64,000 nt of DNA from positions 29,548 through 93,547 of the forward strand of contig NZ_JBHTIU010000034.1 in assembly GCF_042677205.1 (NCBI RefSeq), given 5' to 3'. The notes below the pieces were generated by a model that did not search any database, was not told where the DNA came from, and saw only the letters and a program-made list of their open reading frames with translations. This stretch comes from Paenibacillus_L residui. Lineage in GTDB: Bacteria > Bacillota > Bacilli > Paenibacillales > NBRC-103111. Positions 1 to 7,815 of this stretch are shown piece after piece. The position numbers and the translations under genes are program-made. The first letter of the stretch is position 1. The number at the start of each line of letters is the position of its first letter.

Positions 1-238
1 TTTCTACCAAATTCATCCATTTCCAACCTATCCGGCAGGCACACAAATTACAGTTTACAAGAAAAACGTGAAAAAGAAAATACGATTTTATCGCCGTCCG
101 TCCTATTTCATCTGCGCCACATTCCGCAGGACCAACGCCATGATCCACGGAGATTATTCCTTCCTTGTTCGCCGGACTTGCGGATGCACGCTCACTTACG
201 ATTATTAGACGATGGATTCCGGCAGAAAGTTTCGCTCT

Positions 239-646
239 TTATGAACGGCTTTCATTGCGGAATACCCACAGCTTGGTGCCGGTGAAATTGACTATCATCG
301 TAATGGCGGTCACACCTACCTTGGCGGCCAGAGGGTGGACTCCGAACCGTTCGCCCAACAAGTACAGCAAGACGAGGGACAGAGCGAAGGAAACCCCGTT
401 GACCGCCGCAAAACGGGCAAATTGGGCTGCGGTCGTCCGGCTGCCGTTAGCGAAGGTCCATTTTTTATTGCATAAATAGCTGTTCGTCACTCCGCCGGCA
501 TAAGCGATGCACTGTGCAGCCAAATAGTGCATTCCGACATAGATGAGCAAGGTGAACAAAGCAAAATCAACGAGCGTGTTCAGAACCCCGACCAGATTGA
601 ATTTAATGAATTGGACAAGGCTCTGCCGATTTCCTTTAGCGATCAT
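239..646 (-). CDS. GtrA-like polyprenyl-phosphate-sugar flippase
   Basis: A 135-residue membrane protein of the GtrA family, thought to move polyprenyl-phosphate-linked sugars across the membrane. Four hydrophobic segments are visible (about residues 12-36, 38-58, 73-93 and 104-122), with the family's Asn-x(4)-Asn-Lys-Lys-Trp-Thr-Phe loop after the second. I chose the ATG at 646 because it has GGAG eight bases upstream and overlaps the end of the upstream glycosyltransferase by 11 nt; the longer open frame would run far back into that gene. Last gene of a three-gene minus-strand operon with a DPM1-like GT2 and a GT-C enzyme, which supports a role in lipid-carrier-dependent glycosylation. The exact substrate is unknown. 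Confidence 0.85.
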   Translation of the reverse strand: MIAKGNRQSLVQFIKFNLVGVLNTLVDFALFTLLIYVGMHYLAAQCIAYAGGVTNSYLCNKKWTFANGSRTTAAQFARFAAVNGVSFALSLVLLYLLGERFGVHPLAAKVGVTAITMIVNFTGTKLWVFRNESRS

Positions 647-1604
647 CCTCCGTACTCCCCTTCTTCGTGCCGAATCCTTTGGTTTCCTTAACAATATAGA
701 GAGGCCGGTTCTTGGACTCATCATAGATCCGGCCGATATACTCGCCGATGACGCCAAGCATCAGCAGGACAATCCCGTTGAAGAACAGGTTGATTGCGAT
801 AATCGAAGCCCACCCCGGTTCCGTCGAATTCGTAAACAGCTTCTGATACAGAACGATCAGCAAATACAGGAAGCTGGAAAGCGACAGGACAAAACCGATA
901 TATGTGGCCAGCTTAAGAGGCTTATAAGAGAACGAGGTGATGGCGTCCAGGGCGAACCGGATCATTTTCTTAAGCGGATATTTGGTTTCCCCGGCGGCTC
1001 TCTCTTCCCGGACATATTCTACTGAAGTTTGATTAAAGCCCACCCAGCTGACCATCCCGCGGATGAACCGGTTCTTCTCCTTCAGGCCCGACAAGGCGTC
1101 GCAAACTTTGCGGTCGATCAAGCGGAAATCGCCCGTATCTACCGGAATATCAACACTGGTCAGGCTGCGGAGAAGGCGGTAGAACATCAATGCCGTCGTT
1201 TTCTTAAAGACCGTCTCTCCCTTGCGCTTCAATCGCTTGCCGTAGATGACATCGTAGCCTTCCTTCCATTTGCGGATCATGTCCGGAATGACTTCCGGAG
1301 GATCCTGAAGGTCGGCGTCGATGACGATCACCGCTTTGCCTTGGGCATAATCCATTCCGGCGCTTATGGCAACCTGATGACCGAAATTGCGCGAGAAATC
1401 GATCAGCCTCACGTTCGGGTCCGTCTGACACAGCTCCTTCACGATCTCCGCAGACCGGTCCCGGCTCCCGTCATTGACAAACACGAACTCATAGGGCTCT
1501 CCCGTCCCGTCCATCACTCCCTTAAGACGGCGGTAGGTACGGAGTATGACCTCTTCCTCGTTATACATGGGTACTACAACTGAATAGTTTGGTTCGTATG
1601 ACAA
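636..1604 (-). CDS. GT2 family glycosyltransferase (DPM1/GtrB-like)
   Basis: 322-residue enzyme predicted to transfer a sugar from a nucleotide sugar to polyprenyl phosphate. The GT-A fold is clear: VVPMYNEEE at the N-terminus, the VNDGSRD turn, and the DADLQDPP metal-binding DxD region near residue 95. Two C-terminal transmembrane helices (about residues 220-250 and 262-290) are as in bacterial GtrB proteins. The TTG at 1604 is the likely start because AAGGAGGT lies seven bases upstream; the longer frame to 1634 has no such site. It sits between the large GT-C transferase and the GtrA-like gene, giving a complete donor-synthesis, flipping and transfer module. The sugar transferred cannot be told from sequence. 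Confidence 0.9.
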   Translation of the reverse strand: MSYEPNYSVVVPMYNEEEVILRTYRRLKGVMDGTGEPYEFVFVNDGSRDRSAEIVKELCQTDPNVRLIDFSRNFGHQVAISAGMDYAQGKAVIVIDADLQDPPEVIPDMIRKWKEGYDVIYGKRLKRKGETVFKKTTALMFYRLLRSLTSVDIPVDTGDFRLIDRKVCDALSGLKEKNRFIRGMVSWVGFNQTSVEYVREERAAGETKYPLKKMIRFALDAITSFSYKPLKLATYIGFVLSLSSFLYLLIVLYQKLFTNSTEPGWASIIAINLFFNGIVLLMLGVIGEYIGRIYDESKNRPLYIVKETKGFGTKKGSTEDDR

Positions 1605-1639
1605 TGAGCTACCTCCTTGACACATGCGGCTCACAGCTT

Positions 1640-4600
1640 CTAACTATAAAAATACCAAGATGGAAACCACTTTAACAGGCCTGCATATTCTTTGCTGATG
1701 ATCATGCCGGACAAGATGGGATAGAACATGGCGAAGAGAACGAGACATAAGCCCAAATAGGCATAGATCGGTATTTTCATCTGCGGCCGCGCTTCTATTC
1801 CCTTTTTAAAAATAAAGGTCAGGCACAGAATCAGAAAAGGCACCATCGCGAAGAAGTGATAGATAAACGTCAGTCTGGGAACGAGCATCCAAGGGATGTA
1901 CTGTGAGAGAAATGCGGTCACCGCGACCAGCATCCCCCGGTGCCGGTTCTTGAACAGCCACACAATGACCGCCAGAACCGCCAGCGTGCCCAGCCACCAA
2001 ATCGCCGGATTCCCCATGGACACAATGCTCGAAACTTGTCCTTCCGGGAGCAGAGATTGGCCGGAGTAATACCAGATCGGACGAGCCATGAACGGCCATT
2101 CCCACCAGGGGGAAGAGAACGAATGCTCCGCAACCAGCTGGCTGTGGTAATCGAACATATCCTTCTGATATTGTATCAATTTGGCCAGGCTTACTTCTTC
2201 ACCCGCGGTCATCATGATCGGGACAAAAGACAAGCTGTAAATAATGAGCGGAAGGATGACAAAGAACAAAGAGCACCATAACACACTGGCCAGCGCCATC
2301 CTTGGAAAAGCAAGAACCTCCGCTGCCGAGGCACCGCTTCCCGCGGAGTCCGCCGATTCCGCAGCATTCAAGTTACTGACCTCAGCCTTATTTCGCCGCA
2401 CGGCGGAATATTCGCGGTATCTCTCATACAGAGTGAGAAAAAACAGGAAAGCGAGTCCCACTCCTCCATAAATCACTATCCACTTGCTCGCCGCCCCGAT
2501 GCCGAAGAACAGCCCGGACCAGAACAAGGGGACCAGCGTCTTCCTCAGGCCGTCCCGATACATATTCATTTGATAGTAACGGTACATAAAATAGTACATG
2601 AGCATGATGAAAAACACGCCGTAAACGTCAATGGTCGCTATCCGGGTTTGGGCGAAATGCATAAAATCGCAGGCAAACAGGAAAGAAGCGATAAAGGCAT
2701 AACGAGTGGCCCCAAACATGCGGAAGGCGAACACATAGATGATTGGAATCATCGCGATTCCGAATAAAGTACCCACTATCCGCCAGCCGAAAGGATTCAT
2801 TCCGAACACGGCCACCCCGGCGGCGATCAGCTCTTTGCCCAATGGCGGATGTGTGTTCTCGTAAGGTTTGATGCTCTCCAAATGCTCATAGGCCGCCCTT
2901 GCATGATAGATTTCGTCAAAGTAGGTGCCGTGCAGGAAGGTCGGATGATAGACCGCCGCATTCGGCTCGTCGAATAAGTGCCGGGCAGCCTCCTCCACCG
3001 CTCCGCCCTCAGTCCGGATCGAGCGGACGGGAAGCGGCTCCGCCGCATCCTTGACGAAGAAGGCCAGCTCCTTAAGCTCGAAGCCTGAACGTTCAGCCGT
3101 AATCTTGGTATAACGTGCCTTCACATCTACCGGGACGCTGGTCCAGGTAAACACTTTGACATAGTTCATGTCTACCGTTTTGGGCTCGCCCCAATCCCCG
3201 TTCTCCGCAGCAAATTCAAGCCGGAACCGGCCATCCCCGATTCCGCCGAAGGCGTTCGTCCGGTCAATCAGCCGTTCTTCGCCAAAATCCACGATGACGG
3301 CCTCGCCGTCCCTGGAAGGCTTCCACGATTGTTCGGGCGCCCGGAAGGAGCCAAGCTGGAATAATGCAACTGCGGCATAGATTAAGGTGAGAAGCGATAT
3401 CAGAATCCAGTCTTTCCTTTTCCAGCGGTTTCTAACGCTCCCATGCTGCTCCTGCGAAGCTTCCTTCGCCCTCCTCACCCAAACCGCCTCCTCATCAGGA
3501 TCATACACCGGCCGCACTTTTCCATTAACGAACCGGTCCCAGGCGGTCTTGATCAACAATGCCAACAGCAGAACATTAGCCAGAGACGTCAGCAGCAGCA
3601 GCCCGTCAAACCGTCCGACGGCGTACATATGCTCCAACCCGTGCGCAAGCACATAGCTTACGTTAACGTAGGAAGTGATGCTGAAGCCGACGAACAAGTG
3701 CAGCACCCTCCGATCCCCGGATTGGATGAAGCTGAGCAGAGCCAGAAGGAGTGCGGGAAAAAGATACCTTTCGTGCATCTTAACGCCTAGGACAAATACG
3801 ACCGAAATCAGAACAAGAGCCATTAAACAATAATCGGGCTCCGTACCTTTCTTGCGTTTGAAGAACAAAAAGGCAGTAAAGATGGTGACCGCGACAATAA
3901 ACAGCCACCCCCAAGTCTGGTAGGACAGGAACAGAAGCTTCTGTTCCTGAGAAACCCAGTTGCCTCCTGTCAGCGCAAACAGATTGAAGGCATTGAGAGT
4001 TGCGTAAGGGTAAGACTGCAGAGTTTCCAGATAGAGCTTAAATACCCACAACAGCGGTTTATGTAACGCAAATGGCAGGACGCCTGCAATAAAGACTGCG
4101 GTCCCGGCCACAAATCCCGTTCCCAATTGCCTCCAGCTGCGTTCCCGGGCGAATCCCAGCAGCAATACGGGAGTGAATATGAGCGCCTGCGGCTTGATAA
4201 GAACGGCAAGCGCGAACCAGACGCTGGCTGCGGTCATCTTCCTTCCTTGTACCTGAAGCACAGCCAGCACCAGAAAGAAAGTGAAGAAAGAGTCCACCTG
4301 TCCCCAGGCTGCCGAATTCACCAAAACTGCGGGATTGAACGCGTAAAGTGCAGCCAATCCGACCGCCGCGGGACGGGACAGCCGGGCGGAGGCCATCCGG
4401 TAAACGAGAAGCGATGCGGCCAGGTCGGCCAGAATGGCGGGAAGCTTCATCCAGACGGCAAGCGCAGTCGAAGATGCGGAGAGCCCCAGCCATTCCTGGC
4501 CTTTACCCAATAAGTACAAGATATAAATATAGCCCGGCGGATAGTCCGCGAAAGTCGTTTGATCATAAAATCCGGTCAGCCCCGCTTCTACCGCATCTCT

Positions 4601-5449
4601 TGCCCAATATGCGAATGTAGCCATATCTCCGGGGTGCCCGTGCACCTTGACAGCAATCCACAAGCGCAGCAGCAAAGCGGAGGAGAGCAGCAGAGCCACC
4701 CATTCCGCCGCGCCGCCAGAGCTCTGTCCGGACAGCCTCCATTCTTGACGGATTCGCCAGTGATAAAGAACGGCAAATCCGAGGAAGAACAGGAGCGCGT
4801 AGACAAGCGGCGAGAATAAGGAGACCTTCGCGTTCCCGGCATCCGGGCCGCCATCGGTATCCAATTGTGTCTCGGCGGGAGCGAAGGACACCGGTTCGGC
4901 CCCGGCGGGCAGCCCTTCAACTTCCTCGAAAGCCACATCATCGAAGTAGACACGCCCCGTATTCAGGCTGCCATAGCCGCCGAGGCGCAAGGCGACCTCC
5001 AGCTTCTGCTGCTCCGGCCCCGTCCTCCCGTATAGTTCTACATACTCCCATTGACCTTGCGTATCCCGGAAATCGGCTGACGTTTCGATCGTTCCGAGAA
5101 CAGACAGATTGGCCCCCTTCATTCCTTCGGGGATCTGCTCCGCTTTAATCCAGCCGGACAGCCGATAGAGTGTATCCGGCTTGACCGATACGCTCTGCAC
5201 CCATTTGGCATCGTTGGGCACCGTGCTTTCTATGAGAAGGAAGAACGATCCGCTGCGGGCGCCCTCCCCATGCTCAACAGCGAATCGCGTTGCCTCCTTC
5301 CCGGAGATCCAGCTATCGGCCGCCCACGCCTCACTTTTATTTTCAAATCCGGCATTCTGCAGCAAATTGACGGAAGCTGAGCAGGTCCCGGTCCACGACA
5401 CTGCAGCCAACCAAATAATTAAGGCAAAAATCCATCCTTTTCTATTCAA
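1640..5449 (-). CDS. Two-module GT-C glycosyltransferase (PMT-like C-terminal half)
   Basis: 1269-residue membrane protein, roughly twice the length of usual GT-C transferases. In order: signal peptide (1-25), a beta-rich region resembling a carbohydrate-binding module (about 26-185), a first multi-spanning block (about 210-660) with the MHERYLFP motif of bacterial mannosyltransferase-like proteins, a soluble stretch (about 690-845) that looks like an F5/8-type sandwich, and a second multi-spanning block (about 850-1269) typical of protein mannosyltransferases, with FDEIYHARA (acidic catalytic pair) and ENTHPPLGKE. Start is TTG at 5449, with AGGTGA upstream. First gene of the operon with GT2 and GtrA. 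Likely transfers lipid-linked sugars to an extracytoplasmic protein or polymer; acceptor unknown. Confidence 0.85.
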   Translation of the reverse strand: MNRKGWIFALIIWLAAVSWTGTCSASVNLLQNAGFENKSEAWAADSWISGKEATRFAVEHGEGARSGSFFLLIESTVPNDAKWVQSVSVKPDTLYRLSGWIKAEQIPEGMKGANLSVLGTIETSADFRDTQGQWEYVELYGRTGPEQQKLEVALRLGGYGSLNTGRVYFDDVAFEEVEGLPAGAEPVSFAPAETQLDTDGGPDAGNAKVSLFSPLVYALLFFLGFAVLYHWRIRQEWRLSGQSSGGAAEWVALLLSSALLLRLWIAVKVHGHPGDMATFAYWARDAVEAGLTGFYDQTTFADYPPGYIYILYLLGKGQEWLGLSASSTALAVWMKLPAILADLAASLLVYRMASARLSRPAAVGLAALYAFNPAVLVNSAAWGQVDSFFTFFLVLAVLQVQGRKMTAASVWFALAVLIKPQALIFTPVLLLGFARERSWRQLGTGFVAGTAVFIAGVLPFALHKPLLWVFKLYLETLQSYPYATLNAFNLFALTGGNWVSQEQKLLFLSYQTWGWLFIVAVTIFTAFLFFKRKKGTEPDYCLMALVLISVVFVLGVKMHERYLFPALLLALLSFIQSGDRRVLHLFVGFSITSYVNVSYVLAHGLEHMYAVGRFDGLLLLTSLANVLLLALLIKTAWDRFVNGKVRPVYDPDEEAVWVRRAKEASQEQHGSVRNRWKRKDWILISLLTLIYAAVALFQLGSFRAPEQSWKPSRDGEAVIVDFGEERLIDRTNAFGGIGDGRFRLEFAAENGDWGEPKTVDMNYVKVFTWTSVPVDVKARYTKITAERSGFELKELAFFVKDAAEPLPVRSIRTEGGAVEEAARHLFDEPNAAVYHPTFLHGTYFDEIYHARAAYEHLESIKPYENTHPPLGKELIAAGVAVFGMNPFGWRIVGTLFGIAMIPIIYVFAFRMFGATRYAFIASFLFACDFMHFAQTRIATIDVYGVFFIMLMYYFMYRYYQMNMYRDGLRKTLVPLFWSGLFFGIGAASKWIVIYGGVGLAFLFFLTLYERYREYSAVRRNKAEVSNLNAAESADSAGSGASAAEVLAFPRMALASVLWCSLFFVILPLIIYSLSFVPIMMTAGEEVSLAKLIQYQKDMFDYHSQLVAEHSFSSPWWEWPFMARPIWYYSGQSLLPEGQVSSIVSMGNPAIWWLGTLAVLAVIVWLFKNRHRGMLVAVTAFLSQYIPWMLVPRLTFIYHFFAMVPFLILCLTFIFKKGIEARPQMKIPIYAYLGLCLVLFAMFYPILSGMIISKEYAGLLKWFPSWYFYS

Positions 5450-6051
5450 AAGTATTCACCTGCTTCACTGATTCATCCGTTGACTCTCCTATTTCGTCTA
5501 TTATGCCAAAATCCGGCTTTGCGCGATAGCCTAAAAATAATTAAAGCACTTCTCCCCATCACAACGTGACATGATGTCTGAATTTTCAATTTTTATGGCA
5601 AATAGCATATTTTTCTAAAAAATATCGGGAAATTTGAAACTTTTTCTAGTTTTGAATCGTCATATTTAATGTAGGAGTCTGGCCACTATTCTTCTTCCAC
5701 CCGGCATTCTTGCTCTCGATCATTTCCCGGATTGGATAAACATCTGCAGAAACGTATACAAAGTCCTCGAGGTTACTGCCGCTTTCGCGCCATCGATAGG
5801 CCGATTCATATTCTTGAATCTCCCTTCCCGGATGGAAAAAAAGGAGAGGATTGTCGAATGATGGGATTCGTAACCAAATTGTTACCCATTATTTGCCGTG
5901 TCTGATTTAGTATTACTGGGAACTCATAGAGTGATTAATAGAATTAAGAGTGCCAGAAGCAGGGGTGTTAGATATCATCTAGCCCTATCTCCAGACAAGG
6001 TGTCCCTAAGCGGCGCCATTTTTAATGACAATGACAAAAAGGAGGTTAAGA
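5450..6051. promoter_or_regulatory. Divergent intergenic region, glycosylation operon / ABC operon
   Basis: About 600 bp between divergent operons with no convincing gene. It contains an AT-rich stretch (5575-5665), a loose dyad around ATCACAACGTGACATGAT (5559-5576), an inverted repeat GTAAC-N6-GTTAC at 5870-5885, and a possible 15-codon leader ORF (5858-5905) preceded by AGGAGAGG. Promoters for both operons must lie here, but I could not pick -35/-10 pairs with confidence. Confidence 0.4.
5858..5905 (+). other. Possible 15-codon leader ORF
   Basis: Starts ATG ATG, ends TGA, and encodes MMGFVTKLLPIICRV. It follows AAGGAGAGG at good spacing and precedes the ABC operon start by about 150 bp. 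The inverted repeat GTAAC-N6-GTTAC lies inside it. This could be a leader peptide or chance; nothing else supports translation. Confidence 0.2.
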
Positions 6052-6762
6052 ATGGGGGGAGTAGTAGAATCCGGCGAGTCTTTGCTCACCGTCCGGTCGG
6101 TCCAGCGAACTTTCCAGACTGCAGGGCGTAAAATCCATGTTCTCAAAGGAATCGATATGACGCTGGAGCCGGGACGGCTGTTTATGTTAAGAGGGCGTTC
6201 CGGTTCAGGCAAGACAACGCTGCTCAACCTGATCGGCGGCCTTGACCAGCCTGATGAGGGAGAAATCATATTCCGGGGACATCCCTTTCACCGTTTGAAG
6301 GATGACCAGAGAACGGAGATCCGGAGGAGAGACATCGGATTTATTTTTCAGACCTATGCTCTTCTACCGCTTCTCTCCGCTTGGGAGAATGTAGAACTTT
6401 CGCTCCGCATGTCGAAAACCATTCCCAAATCCCAATGGAAGGAAAGAGTGGAATACTGTCTGGATCTGGTAGGACTGAGCAAACGAATGAAGCATCGTCC
6501 TTTCGAAATGTCCGGGGGAGAGCAGCAGCGGGTGGCGATAGCCAAGGCCATTGCCCATCGTCCCAGCCTTATCCTGGCGGACGAACCGACGGCGGAGCTG
6601 GATTCCCAGATGGGAGCGCAGGTCATGTCGGTTTTTCGCAGAATTATTGATTTAGAGGAAGTAACAATTTGTATGACAACACACGATCCTACGATTTTGG
6701 AGGTAGCCGACCATGTTTTCGAAATGGTGGATGGCAAGTTCATTCAGCCCCAACAAGTCTAA
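6052..6762 (+). CDS. ABC transporter ATP-binding protein (LolD/MacB type)
   Basis: 236-residue nucleotide-binding subunit that would energise an FtsX-type (mechanotransmission) permease. Walker A GRSGSGKTT near residue 46, Q-loop FIFQTYALLP, signature MSGGEQQRVAIAKA, Walker B LILADEP and the H-loop histidine in MTTHDP are all present, so it should be an active ATPase. The ATG at 6052 follows AAGGAGG at ideal spacing; the longer frame begins 27 bases earlier without such a site. The 3' end overlaps the next gene by 50 nt. First gene of a six-gene operon that encodes a second ATPase, so the permease may use two different ATPases. Confidence 0.93.
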   Translation: MGGVVESGESLLTVRSVQRTFQTAGRKIHVLKGIDMTLEPGRLFMLRGRSGSGKTTLLNLIGGLDQPDEGEIIFRGHPFHRLKDDQRTEIRRRDIGFIFQTYALLPLLSAWENVELSLRMSKTIPKSQWKERVEYCLDLVGLSKRMKHRPFEMSGGEQQRVAIAKAIAHRPSLILADEPTAELDSQMGAQVMSVFRRIIDLEEVTICMTTHDPTILEVADHVFEMVDGKFIQPQQV

Positions 6763-7810
6763 GTGGCGAATTCTAGCGATTTCCTTGCTATGTTTATCCG
6801 TAATTCTCTTCTCCGGCTGCTCCCTTCTCCCCAAGGAGGAAGAAGAAGAGGAGCTTCCGGTCATTAATCCGCCGAAGCTCTCCACCAAGCCCGAGTATGA
6901 AGTGAAGACCGGCTCCTTGCAGAAGACGGTCAAGGGATCCGGAAAGCTTATGTCGCTTAAAGAAGAAGAGCTGTTCTTCTCTGAAGAGAACAAGCGCATC
7001 AAGGAAATTTATGTTCAGACCGGAGATTATGTGGAAGCCGGCCAGCTCATTGCCGAGTTGGACGTTTCCGATCTGGAAAGCCAACTGAGACAGAAAAGAC
7101 TGCAGCACAAGAAAGAGGAGCTCGCCTTGATCGAGGTGCTTCGCGACAGCGGGGACAAAACCTCGGATCAGATCGAACAGGCGAAGCTGGACTTCCAAAT
7201 CAAGAAGGAAGAAATGGCTGAGCTGGAGGAAAGTATCTCCAAGTCGAAGCTCTATGCCCCCTTCTCCGGAAGTATCGTTGGAGTTTATATGAAGAAAGGA
7301 GATTCTCCAAAAGCATTCGATACTGTAGCGGTTCTCGCCGATTTGTCCACGCTGACCGTTGCAGCAACTCTCAATGCGGATGATCTCAAGAATGTAGCCA
7401 TTGGGATGGAAGCTATTGTCGACATCAATGCCGCCGGACAGCACAAGGGTAAAATTCTGCAGCTCCCCAGTCCGAAAGCGGATCCCAATAACAATCAGTC
7501 CGGCAGATGGGGAGGCAACGAAAATCAGAAGGATACCATCGACAACTACATGCTCGTTCAATTGGATCAAATGCCGGAGAACGTTTCGCGCGGGACCCGT
7601 CTAAGTGTCACCGTCATTTACGAGCGGATTGAAGATGCCATCCTGATTCCTCCATCCGCATTAAGATCGGTGGGCGGCCGCAACTATGTCCAGGTTGTTG
7701 ATGAGAACGGCAATAAACGGGAAGTTGATGTCGAAGTCGGCCTGCAGAACTCTACGGAAGTGCAAATTCTCAAGGGATTGACTCCCGGCCAGAAAGTAGT
7801 AGGTAAATAG
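6713..7810 (+). CDS. Membrane-fusion (HlyD/RND adaptor-like) lipoprotein
   Basis: 365-residue periplasmic-adaptor-type protein. After a hydrophobic signal segment (about 18-35) comes a lipobox ending SGC, then a Glu-rich spacer, a biotinyl-lipoyl-like half (residues about 60-120), a charged coiled coil (about 120-175) and the returning half beginning LYAPFSGSIVGVYMKKGD. This is the MacA/YknX layout, linking an ABC permease to extracytoplasmic substrates. ATG 6713 lies eight bases after GGAGGT, inside the end of the upstream ATPase gene. Five bases separate it from the permease gene. Confidence 0.88.
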   Translation: MFSKWWMASSFSPNKSKWRILAISLLCLSVILFSGCSLLPKEEEEEELPVINPPKLSTKPEYEVKTGSLQKTVKGSGKLMSLKEEELFFSEENKRIKEIYVQTGDYVEAGQLIAELDVSDLESQLRQKRLQHKKEELALIEVLRDSGDKTSDQIEQAKLDFQIKKEEMAELEESISKSKLYAPFSGSIVGVYMKKGDSPKAFDTVAVLADLSTLTVAATLNADDLKNVAIGMEAIVDINAAGQHKGKILQLPSPKADPNNNQSGRWGGNENQKDTIDNYMLVQLDQMPENVSRGTRLSVTVIYERIEDAILIPPSALRSVGGRNYVQVVDENGNKREVDVEVGLQNSTEVQILKGLTPGQKVVGK

Positions 7811-7815
7811 AGCTT

